A stretch of 64,000 nucleotides of DNA from Anaerolineaceae bacterium UBA5404 (lineage in GTDB: Bacteria; Chloroflexota; Anaerolineae; Anaerolineales; Anaerolineaceae). Each line of letters begins with the position of its first letter. The first letter of the stretch is position 1. This document shows positions 52,068-59,635 of the stretch, in pieces. Location: assembly GCA_002409625.1 (NCBI GenBank), contig DHNY01000001.1, positions 1 through 64,000 of the forward strand, in the 5' to 3' direction. The notes under the pieces were generated by a model. It saw nothing but the letters and a program-made list of their open reading frames with translations. It was not told the DNA's origin and ran no database searches. A program made the position numbers and the translations under genes.

Positions 52068-54251
52068 ATGGACAAAGAATTGAAAGAATGGGAAGCGCTG
52101 CGTGAAACGCTGGTAACGGTGGCGGATGAAAAGTTGCCGGTTTTGCTCGATTCCTGCGAAGTCCAGTTTGATGGTCAGTATCAGATTAATGCCCCACATG
52201 ATGCGTATGCGCGATTGTGTCAGTATTACCCCCTGCTTGAAACGCTCGTGCATGAAAAGCTCGGCAAACATGTGCGCCTCAACCTCAAACAAAGTGTGCC
52301 CATGGGCACAGATGATTTAGCTATTTATGGTGATTTTGCACTTAACTTCGAACTAGGCTCAAATAATGTTACCGAAGCTATTTTACGTCCGGAATCAATT
52401 GCCGCGGTGCCTTCGTATCTGTTGCGGTTTGTGCCTTATGTTGGTGCTAACGCGGTGCTCATTGCAACAGCTTTACGACAGGCTTTTTACCGCGCCTCGC
52501 GTGAATCCGGCGCAGACCAGCTTTATCCCAAACAAGGCGATAGCGTCAAGATTGATGTGCGCGCTTTGCTCAAGTCTTTGGGTGGCTCGCTTAGCCGTGC
52601 CAGCTTTTTCCGCGTCTTTAAAAATGGCGATATGGACTGGTTCGTGCGCCGCGGTGAAGCGCAACACATCGTGAAAGATGGACAGGTTAAACGCGACGCA
52701 ACCACCTATCACTATCGTGGCATGCTTTTAACACCGGGCGACGCCTGTGACCTTTACGCCTGGCTGGTAAGCAACAAGCTAAGCCAAAACCCCATTGCCG
52801 TGCTCAGTCAGGTACTGGACACGCAACGGGATGATATCCTGGCGTTTCCTTTTCGTGTTCCTCAAACAGACAAGGATCTCGCCTTTAACCAAGCCGCCAC
52901 GGTGCACGAAGTCATCGAAAAAGCCTTGGGAAATCAAACGCTTGACCCCACACTGGCAGGCTTGGCTGACCGTATCGCCAACCATCTCATTCGCCCTGAA
53001 AGCTTTTTGGCAGTGCCTTGGTATTGGTTCCACAAAGTTTTGCCGGTGATTGGCACAGATTTAGGCATGCTTTACCTGATGTGCAAAAATTGCTGCTATG
53101 TTGACTGGGCACATGGCAAAGATCGTAACAGTTTTTGGGTGCCGGGCGGCTTGAGCAGCCTTCAAGGCTGGATCCGCAGCGAAAGCCTGCCTAAGCAAAT
53201 TCCCCATGCCGAACCAAGCTCACGCGGGCGACCGCGTCAGGCAAATATCAACCAAGACTCCGCCTATACCCGCAGTTGGCGCGATGCCAAACGCCAACTC
53301 GCCAGTGAGTACCTGTGCCGCATAGAAACCCGCCAGTCTGAAACCGGAACCGATTGGAAACTTCAGGTCAACGACGTTCAGCTCACTGCGGCAGATGAAA
53401 GCCTTAAGCAAGCCATCTACGGCTTTATTTACGCGCCACCAGCCATGATGGCGGACTTGCCTATGCAAGAGCTCATGCAAAAACAAGCCGTCCAGCACGC
53501 CCTTTTAGCCAATGTCAAAGCCAATCCGGGGCAATTATGTCATTTTGAGACTCTCGTAAAGATGGGAATTTGTAAATATGAGACTTTCGAAAGCAGCTTA
53601 ATTCGTCATTTTGATACTCTCGTGGATGGTCTAAATTATTATTTTGAGACTCTCATCCAGGCGGGAATATGTCAATTTGAGACGATATTAAATATACTTT
53701 TTAAACTAAAATACAGCTCTTTTTACAAGCAAAACACCCAAAACCAACCACATACCTCACTCGAAGACGAAACTTTTGATGATTCAAGCTTTTCTTACGG
53801 CAAGATTTTGTCATCGGTGGTGGATGAGGATTTGAATGTGCCAACATGGGATTATCGCAGTTTATTTTCTGTTTTAGATCGCAGATATCAAGCTCAAATT
53901 CTGGGACTGGAACTCGAAAAAGAAGCCGTGGCGTGGGCAATTCAAGGTTGTTTTACCCTCAGCATCAACCAGCCCTGGAGTTTAGCCATAAAACGGGTAA
54001 CCGATTTGCGCAAAGGTCCTGGCGGACCTGCCGAGCGCATGGCGAATCTCCCCATGGCAAAGTTTGTTGAACTTTTGGAAAGCACCTACCATCGCATGGA
54101 AGCCGGTTATTTTAATCCCCTGCAACTTCAAATGTCCGACGGGCAAGACTTGCTGGACCTGATCAACATGTTGGATAATCTTGAAGATCAAAAGCGAGCC
54201 CTGCGCCGTATGCGGGACACATTTCGCCTAATTCCTTTTGAAACAGCTTAG
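52068..54251 (+). CDS. Replication initiator-like protein with in-gene iterons
   Basis: A 727-residue protein that I do not recognise as a named family. An RPES-x3-AVP-x-Y segment at about residues 107-117 recurs at about 308-318, each followed by a long helical stretch (VPYVGANAVLIATALRQAFYR versus LPVIGTDLGMLYLMCKN), so the protein holds two related domains, probably winged-helix DNA-binding units as in RepA-type initiators. Residues 491-545 consist of five 11-residue repeats (x-C-x-F-E-T-L). These are encoded by direct DNA repeats, which suggests the DNA, not the peptide, is under selection. The palindrome at 52295 encodes VPMGT. A late basic C-terminus ends RRMRDTFRLIPFETA. Context (ParA, ParB, NTPase) supports a replication or DNA-binding role. 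Confidence 0.6.
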   Translation: MDKELKEWEALRETLVTVADEKLPVLLDSCEVQFDGQYQINAPHDAYARLCQYYPLLETLVHEKLGKHVRLNLKQSVPMGTDDLAIYGDFALNFELGSNNVTEAILRPESIAAVPSYLLRFVPYVGANAVLIATALRQAFYRASRESGADQLYPKQGDSVKIDVRALLKSLGGSLSRASFFRVFKNGDMDWFVRRGEAQHIVKDGQVKRDATTYHYRGMLLTPGDACDLYAWLVSNKLSQNPIAVLSQVLDTQRDDILAFPFRVPQTDKDLAFNQAATVHEVIEKALGNQTLDPTLAGLADRIANHLIRPESFLAVPWYWFHKVLPVIGTDLGMLYLMCKNCCYVDWAHGKDRNSFWVPGGLSSLQGWIRSESLPKQIPHAEPSSRGRPRQANINQDSAYTRSWRDAKRQLASEYLCRIETRQSETGTDWKLQVNDVQLTAADESLKQAIYGFIYAPPAMMADLPMQELMQKQAVQHALLANVKANPGQLCHFETLVKMGICKYETFESSLIRHFDTLVDGLNYYFETLIQAGICQFETILNILFKLKYSSFYKQNTQNQPHTSLEDETFDDSSFSYGKILSSVVDEDLNVPTWDYRSLFSVLDRRYQAQILGLELEKEAVAWAIQGCFTLSINQPWSLAIKRVTDLRKGPGGPAERMANLPMAKFVELLESTYHRMEAGYFNPLQLQMSDGQDLLDLINMLDNLEDQKRALRRMRDTFRLIPFETA
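52295..52310. promoter_or_regulatory. Candidate ParB-binding palindrome (inside the initiator gene)
   Basis: TGTGCCCATGGGCACA, identical to 50112-50127, 2.18 kb away, within codons for VPMGT. Confidence 0.6.
53539..53687 (+). repeat. Five iteron-like direct repeats with 33-bp period
   Basis: Repeats of GTCATTTTGAGACTCTC begin at 53539, 53572, 53605, 53638 and 53671. The period is exactly 33 bp each time (11 codons, about three helical turns). Copies 1 and 3 are nearly identical; 2, 4 and 5 have two to five changes. An AT-rich stretch follows (53688-53730), as expected for an origin unwinding region. Confidence 0.75.
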
Positions 54252-54568
54252 ATATTTTCGGATTGTGAGAAGTTTGGCACTTCGCGATATGCGGGAGCTT
54301 GAAGGTTCTTTTTTAGAAAGTTGATTCCCAGAATAAGCAGGATAACTAAAACTACCACAATGGCAAGCAAAGACAACAAAATGCCAATGTGCCTATTTTG
54401 GCTAGGCGCTGGTCTGCGTGGCTGGTTTTCCTCATCAGTAATAGATGCCTGGCCTTCTGAGGTTTCAGCTGCATCAATTTGAGGGGACTCTAAAAAGCCT
54501 TTAGGGTCTTGCTCTTGTTTTGCGCCTGTTTCTGCTACGTCGCTTGTGTCTGCGTTGAGTTTGTTCAT
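54248..54568 (-). CDS. Hypothetical single-pass membrane protein
   Basis: A 106-residue protein with a 60-residue acidic, low-complexity N-terminus, one strongly hydrophobic helix (GILLSLLAIVVVLVILLILG) and a short basic C-terminal tail. ATG 54568 is chosen because AAAGGA lies 8 nt upstream; the ATG at 54577 would abut that site. Its 3' end overlaps the initiator-like gene by 4 bp on the opposite strand. No family recognised. Confidence 0.55.
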   Translation of the reverse strand: MNKLNADTSDVAETGAKQEQDPKGFLESPQIDAAETSEGQASITDEENQPRRPAPSQNRHIGILLSLLAIVVVLVILLILGINFLKKNLQAPAYREVPNFSQSENI

Positions 54569-54695
54569 CGTTATCATCCTTTATCCGAGGCCTTAATTGT
54601 AATACTAAAGGCTTGGCAAGGCAGAGAATGTGTACGAGGCTCTTGAAACGGCGCGAAAAGAGGCAAGGAAGGGGTGAACAGGGCAGGGCGGGCAG

Positions 54696-54710
54696 TTAAT
54701 GCGCGTAGCT
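54696..54710 (-). repeat. Single inverted copy of the array motif
   Basis: On the minus strand AGCTACGCGCATTAA, matching the array core, in the 54578-54829 gap upstream of rtcB. Confidence 0.45.
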
Positions 54711-54814
54711 ATAATAATTGCGCTATCAAATGCTTAGGGTAAGAGTTTGTAATGCATACAAACTATTTGAACTCTTCCGTATAGAGGGCATGCGCATAGT
54801 TTCTACAAAGCTGA

Positions 54815-54820
54815 TACAAT
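54815..54820 (+). promoter_or_regulatory. -10 box close to the rtcB start (near-leaderless)
   Basis: TACAAT with 9 bases to the ATG. The predicted leader is about 3 nt and no Shine-Dalgarno is present. Confidence 0.45.
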
Positions 54821-54829
54821 TAAGACATC

Positions 54830-55939
54830 ATGGATAAGTTTGAAGTTAAAGGCACACACAATACGGCTGTCGTTTTTGCACGCGATCGTGAGGAAAAAGC
54901 GATCGAGCAAATTCGCACTTTAGTCTCGCAACCCTTTGTGGCTGGTAAAAAAGTGCGCATTATGCCCGATTATCACTTTGGCGCCGGCTGTACAATTGGT
55001 TTTACCGCCGACCTGGGCGATAAAGTTGTGCCCAATCTGGTGGGCGTGGACATTGGCTGTGGCATCTTGGTCACTGAATTGGGTTATGACCAGCCCGATC
55101 TTTACGCCTTGGACCGCTACATCCACACCAACATCCCCAGTGGTTTTGGCAGTTATAAAACACCGGTCAAAGAATTTGACGAGGTTTATCATCTTCATTC
55201 CGCACGCCATGTTCCCACCCAAAAAGCACAGACCCAAATCGGCACACTGGGTGGAGGTAACCACTTTATTGAGATTGCTGTTGACAATCGGGGCATGCAT
55301 TACCTCTGTATTCACTCCGGTAGTCGCCACATTGGCTTGCAGGTGGCGCTGTACTGGCAAAAGGTGGCGCGTGAGTATTGCGAAAAGAATCGCATCGATG
55401 TGCCCCGGGACCTGGCTTATTTGGAAGGTCAAAAACGGAAAGAATACTTGCATGACATGGACATTTGCCAACGTTATGCTTCGCTCAACCGCAAGGTTAT
55501 GACCGAGCGCATTCTTGGACACCTCAATTTGCCACCCCGTGGGCAGTTTGAAACCGTGCATAACAATGTCAACCTCAAAGACAACATCATTCGCAAAGGT
55601 GCGGTATCGGCGCGCAAAGGCGAGCGTATTATCATCCCTATCAACATGCGCGACGGCTCGATTATCGCAGTTGGCAAGGGCAATCCGGATTGGAACTTCT
55701 CCGCGCCACATGGGGCCGGGCGTGTTTTAGGGCGTAATCAAGCGCGAAAAACGCTCAATTTGCAGGATTTTAAGCGTACCATGCGAGATGTCTTTACCAC
55801 AACAGTCAATCGCGATACCCTGGATGAAGCGCCAGATGCCTATAAGCGCATGGATGACATCATCGAGCAAATTGGCGATACGGTTGACATTGAACGCGTC
55901 ATTCGCCCTATTTACAATTTCAAAGCCGGCAAAGAGTAA
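54830..55939 (+). CDS. rtcB: RtcB-family RNA ligase
   Basis: A 369-residue RNA-splicing/repair ligase of the shorter bacterial type. It joins 2',3'-cyclic phosphate (or 3'-phosphate) to 5'-OH ends with GTP and Mn2+. Metal and GMP-binding signatures are seen: NLVGVDIGCG, GTLGGGNHFIE, IHSGSRHIG and SAPHGAGRVLGRNQA, the last carrying the histidine that becomes guanylated. No RtcA or archease gene is adjacent. Monocistronic. Confidence 0.92.
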   Translation: MDKFEVKGTHNTAVVFARDREEKAIEQIRTLVSQPFVAGKKVRIMPDYHFGAGCTIGFTADLGDKVVPNLVGVDIGCGILVTELGYDQPDLYALDRYIHTNIPSGFGSYKTPVKEFDEVYHLHSARHVPTQKAQTQIGTLGGGNHFIEIAVDNRGMHYLCIHSGSRHIGLQVALYWQKVAREYCEKNRIDVPRDLAYLEGQKRKEYLHDMDICQRYASLNRKVMTERILGHLNLPPRGQFETVHNNVNLKDNIIRKGAVSARKGERIIIPINMRDGSIIAVGKGNPDWNFSAPHGAGRVLGRNQARKTLNLQDFKRTMRDVFTTTVNRDTLDEAPDAYKRMDDIIEQIGDTVDIERVIRPIYNFKAGKE

Positions 55940-56056
55940 AGTGGCGCTATCCGCTTTTAGATAGTCCCAATCATCCCTTCACAAACCAAAAAACCCCAGG
56001 CTAGTAGACCATTGAGGGTATAATTGGAATCCTTAGAAATCAATCAGGAGGATTTC

Positions 56057-57127
56057 ATGCATTATGCACTCATTATGGCTGGTGGAGCGGGCACCCGCCT
56101 TTGGCCAGTCAGCCGCGAACACATGCCCAAACCTGCTCTAAGACTTTACAGTGACGACAGCATGTTCCAAATTGCGGTAAAACGTTTGGACCCTCTTTTT
56201 ACACCAGAAAACATTTTTATCGTTGCTGGAAAAGATCACAGCCACGTTCTCGCTGAGCAAGTGCCCAGCATTCCTGCAGGCAATTTTATTGATGAGCCTA
56301 TGGGACGTGGCACGGCACCCGCCATTGGATTGGCAGCGGTGCATTTGGCTGCCATAGACCCGGATGCCGTCATGGCTGTACTTACGGCTGATCATCACAT
56401 TGGCAATGAAGCCATTTTCCGTGAAGTGATTGCTCAGGCAATTGAAGCCGCCCAGTCTGGCTATTTGGTAACCCTCGGCATTAAGCCCACCTGGCCTTCG
56501 CCAGAATATGGCTATATTGAACAAGGCGAAAGACTAAGCGAATTTGACGGTTTTAGAGCTTACAAAGCTGAACAATTTGTTGAAAAACCATCCAGTGCCA
56601 AAGCCCAAAAAATGCTCGATCTGGGTAATTACAGCTGGAATAGCGGTATGTTTGTGTGGAAAGTTTCTACGATATTGGAAGAAATCCGCATGCAAATGCC
56701 TGAACTTCACGGGAGCTTAATGCGCATAGCCAAAGCTTTACAGGAAGGCACTTATGAAGAAGTGCTGGCGCAGGAATGGCCAGAAATTGAAAAGCAAACC
56801 ATCGATTACGGTGTCATGGAAAATGCCAGCCGAGTGGCAGTTATTCCGGTGGACATGGATTGGCTGGATGTGGGTAACTGGGCGAGTTTGAAGACCCTTT
56901 TGCCGGCAGACAAGCTGGGCAACAGTGTGCGTGGCGATGTGATATTGGAAGACTCAAGCTGCAACCTGGTGATGGGTGGCAAGCGCTTGATTGCAGGTAT
57001 TGGGCTGGAGGATTTGATTATCGTTGACACCCCGGACACGCTTTTGGTTTGCCATAAAGACCAGGTCGGCAAGGTGCGCGATATGGTCGCCCGTCTCAAA
57101 CAAGAAGGCCGGGAAGACCTGGCATAA
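56057..57127 (+). CDS. manC: Mannose-1-phosphate guanylyltransferase
   Basis: A 356-residue nucleotidyltransferase making GDP-mannose from GTP and mannose-1-phosphate. The N-terminal signature is AGGAGTRLWPVSREHMPKPAL, with FVEKPS at the substrate-binding loop and NSGMF in WNSGMFVWK. Length matches the monofunctional enzyme without the C-terminal isomerase domain. ATG 56057 has AGGAGG 7 nt upstream and a TATAAT at about -25; an earlier in-frame start at 56024 is rejected. It supplies glycan synthesis together with ugd. Confidence 0.92.
   Translation: MHYALIMAGGAGTRLWPVSREHMPKPALRLYSDDSMFQIAVKRLDPLFTPENIFIVAGKDHSHVLAEQVPSIPAGNFIDEPMGRGTAPAIGLAAVHLAAIDPDAVMAVLTADHHIGNEAIFREVIAQAIEAAQSGYLVTLGIKPTWPSPEYGYIEQGERLSEFDGFRAYKAEQFVEKPSSAKAQKMLDLGNYSWNSGMFVWKVSTILEEIRMQMPELHGSLMRIAKALQEGTYEEVLAQEWPEIEKQTIDYGVMENASRVAVIPVDMDWLDVGNWASLKTLLPADKLGNSVRGDVILEDSSCNLVMGGKRLIAGIGLEDLIIVDTPDTLLVCHKDQVGKVRDMVARLKQEGREDLA
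56717..56731 (-). repeat. Array motif copy inside manC
   Basis: On the minus strand GGCTATGCGCATTAA, a 15-base exact match to array copies 7 and 14. It lies within codons for LMRIA. Confidence 0.35.
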
Positions 57128-57147
57128 ATAGATGACTTCTAAAAGTT

Positions 57148-57173
57148 AAAGCCACTCTGTTTTGAGTGGCTTT
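57148..57173 (+). terminator. Terminator of manC
   Basis: AAAGCCACTC (57148-57157) and GAGTGGCTTT (57164-57173) around a TGTTTT loop, running into a T tract. Confidence 0.85.
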
Positions 57174-57222
57174 TTTGCATAAAAAGGGAATACTGATTAA
57201 TTGATTCGCGTTTCGATAGCAA

Positions 57223-58521
57223 TTAAGTAGGGTTCTTTTTATTATGCTTGTAGAGTTCCTCAACCGCCAGGGAGATTTTGGTGACCGAGGCATCGCGCGT
57301 GGTGGGGTAGACAAAATAAGTGTCATCGATGGTGCTAATGTCCACACAATCCAATTTTTTATCAATATAGTTATATTCGATGTGAATGGCGTAGTTTTCG
57401 ATAACGTCACGTCTCACTTCAAAATCCTGGCCAGCGTGATGCCCCTTTAACACAAAACCGTTCATGTCATGCAAGAGCTTGCCTTTACCCATTTGCACAA
57501 AGCCGTCAGAATTGGGCAATGAATCAATCAAGACCTCACATTCCAAGCCATAAGTGCCGGCTTCAACCTCTGCCCGCACGTTTTGGCGTTGCCACTCATA
57601 CCAGTCTGGCGGATGGCTGAACGCCGTTTCGCCTTCCAGAGCTTGTAAAACACCCAAGGGGCTCAGCTCCCAGCCGGCGCCACATGCTTCACAATGCAAT
57701 TGGGTGCCGGAGCTCATCATGCGATATTCCGTTTTACAGCGCGCGCACTGATACAAAACGCGGTGTAAGCCTTCAGCGCGGTCGGTGGCATGGACCTCGA
57801 TGCCATTTTCGCGTTGCCAGGCAAAATCGTCGTACTGCATTGCTTCTGCCAACCGGGTATCAATCTCTTCAGCGCTCAATTGAGCCAATTCCGGTTTGTC
57901 TAATACCAGTTTGATTTCTGCTTCCAGGGGAATGCCGCGAGACTTTTGGTTCCAGTTGGGTTCATCAATGTGATGTCCGTGCATTACCAAAGACACCACA
58001 GGCACTTTAAGATGCTTGACCATTTTGCCAAAACTTTCGGGCAACTCACTGGGCGTGCCGATTAAGGAATAACGCGCTTCGGGATAGTAGACCACAATCT
58101 GATTTTTGTTGAGCAGATACTGCGTTTGGCGAATAATTTGCACATCGTTCACGAACTTGCGTTTGGCAATGCAGCCCACTTTGCGCATGATCCATTCCCT
58201 GCCAATAAAGGCGTCCAAAGCCACCACATAGTTGGCGCGACGCGGGAAAATAGCCGCGGTCATCACTTTAAAATCCGTAAAGGAGTTGTGGTTGCAAATC
58301 AGTAAATAGGGCGGTTTGATATTTTTGAGCCGTGGATCGCGATGGATTTTGACCTTGTGTTTCCATACATCCGGATAGCTCAATGCCCTGGCGAGCGGCA
58401 GAAGCCAGCGCACCTGTGGTTCGATGCGTGTGGCAAAATCGTATCGCGGAAAATCCTCAATGGCGACATCGTCCAATTTTTGGTTGTAAAGCCCCATCAC
58501 GTTATTGCTAAAAATACCCAT
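57223..58521 (-). CDS. Lysophospholipid/glycerol-3-phosphate acyltransferase-like protein with zinc ribbon
   Basis: A 432-residue protein. An acyltransferase core in the N-terminal half has NHNSFTD (the N-H-x4-D catalytic motif, near residue 79) and YYPEARYS in the place of the conserved EG/PEG block. From about residue 260 it continues with a Cys4 zinc ribbon, CARCKTEYRMM...CEACGAGW, and a C-terminal beta-rich domain. The ribbon is an unusual addition to a PlsC-type enzyme. ATG 58521 has TTGGAG upstream. Confidence 0.75.
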   Translation of the reverse strand: MGIFSNNVMGLYNQKLDDVAIEDFPRYDFATRIEPQVRWLLPLARALSYPDVWKHKVKIHRDPRLKNIKPPYLLICNHNSFTDFKVMTAAIFPRRANYVVALDAFIGREWIMRKVGCIAKRKFVNDVQIIRQTQYLLNKNQIVVYYPEARYSLIGTPSELPESFGKMVKHLKVPVVSLVMHGHHIDEPNWNQKSRGIPLEAEIKLVLDKPELAQLSAEEIDTRLAEAMQYDDFAWQRENGIEVHATDRAEGLHRVLYQCARCKTEYRMMSSGTQLHCEACGAGWELSPLGVLQALEGETAFSHPPDWYEWQRQNVRAEVEAGTYGLECEVLIDSLPNSDGFVQMGKGKLLHDMNGFVLKGHHAGQDFEVRRDVIENYAIHIEYNYIDKKLDCVDISTIDDTYFVYPTTRDASVTKISLAVEELYKHNKKNPT

Positions 58522-58639
58522 AAAAATCTCCAAAGTTTTGTGGAATGAAAAGCACAAAAGCTGATAATAGCCTGTGTACCCAAAATAATCAACCCAATTA
58601 AGCGCTATTGGTTGCGGTATTGACGATTAGCCTGGTTTC

Positions 58640-59629
58640 TTAAGGATTTGCTTGCTTGGCAAAGGTATCCTGGCGTTTAGAAAAATTCACTTGGGCAATG
58701 ACCAAAGCCACCAGCATTAGCGCGCTGCCGATCCATTCTTGCGTGCTCATGCGCTCGTTTAGAATCAAAATGCCACCCAGAACCGCAAATACCGCTTCCA
58801 GGCTCATTATCAGCGCGGCGATGGTCGGGTTTGTGCCACGTTGTCCCAGAATTTGAAAGGTAAAGGCTATCCCGGCTACAACAATGCCAGAGAACAAAAG
58901 CGGATAAAGCGCTTCTTTGATTGCTGCCCATGCAATGGGTTCGCGCCAAAGTGCCACGCCTGAGGCAATCAGCCCCGTCACCAAAAATTGCCCAAAAGCC
59001 AGGCGGATGCCATTCACTTTTTCGGTGTGGTGGTCCACTGCCAAAATATGCAATGCCCATAAGAATGCGCCGATCAGGATTATCAAGTCGCTGCTCGCCA
59101 CACTAAAGCCACCCTTAACCATCAGCAGGTACAAGCCACCAACCGCCAGCGCCAAACCCAGCCACACATTCCAGCCCACACGCTTACCCAGCAGAAGACC
59201 AATCAGGGGTACCAGGATGATGTAAAGCGCAGTGATGAAACCCGCTTTGCCGGCTTCGGTGTTGATTAGACCAATTTGCTGAAAGCTCGCCCCGGCAAAA
59301 AGTGCCAAGCCACAGGTCAAACTGCCAACCAGCCATGCCCGGTTTTTTTCACGCCTCATCTTTTTGAGCGCAGGTTCTGCAAGCTTATTTTGGGACTCTT
59401 CTTGCTTTTCTGCTTTGCGCACAATAATCAAGAGCGGCGAAACACTTAGCGCACCCAACAAAAAACGAATGCCATTAAAGGTGAATGGTCCAATGTGTTG
59501 GTTTCCAAGCCTTTGGGCAATAAAACCAAAACCCCAGATGATGGCACCCAGGAAAAGGAAAATTTCATTCGGAAAACGGCGTTTCCCTTTTTCGCGTGAA
59601 GACACATTATGGCTGGAAGACTGATTCAT
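58640..59629 (-). CDS. EamA-family (DMT) transporter
   Basis: A 329-residue membrane protein with ten hydrophobic segments in two EamA repeats (about residues 22-165 and 178-315). The second ends in LIMSLEAVFAVLGGILILNERMSTQEWIG, the family signature. A charged cytosolic loop (KAEKQEESQNKLAEPALKKMRREK) separates helices 2 and 3. The substrate is unknown. It starts 6 bp after the PHP-domain gene, so the two are co-transcribed. Confidence 0.85.
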   Translation of the reverse strand: MNQSSSHNVSSREKGKRRFPNEIFLFLGAIIWGFGFIAQRLGNQHIGPFTFNGIRFLLGALSVSPLLIIVRKAEKQEESQNKLAEPALKKMRREKNRAWLVGSLTCGLALFAGASFQQIGLINTEAGKAGFITALYIILVPLIGLLLGKRVGWNVWLGLALAVGGLYLLMVKGGFSVASSDLIILIGAFLWALHILAVDHHTEKVNGIRLAFGQFLVTGLIASGVALWREPIAWAAIKEALYPLLFSGIVVAGIAFTFQILGQRGTNPTIAALIMSLEAVFAVLGGILILNERMSTQEWIGSALMLVALVIAQVNFSKRQDTFAKQANP

Positions 59630-59635
59630 AAAAGC

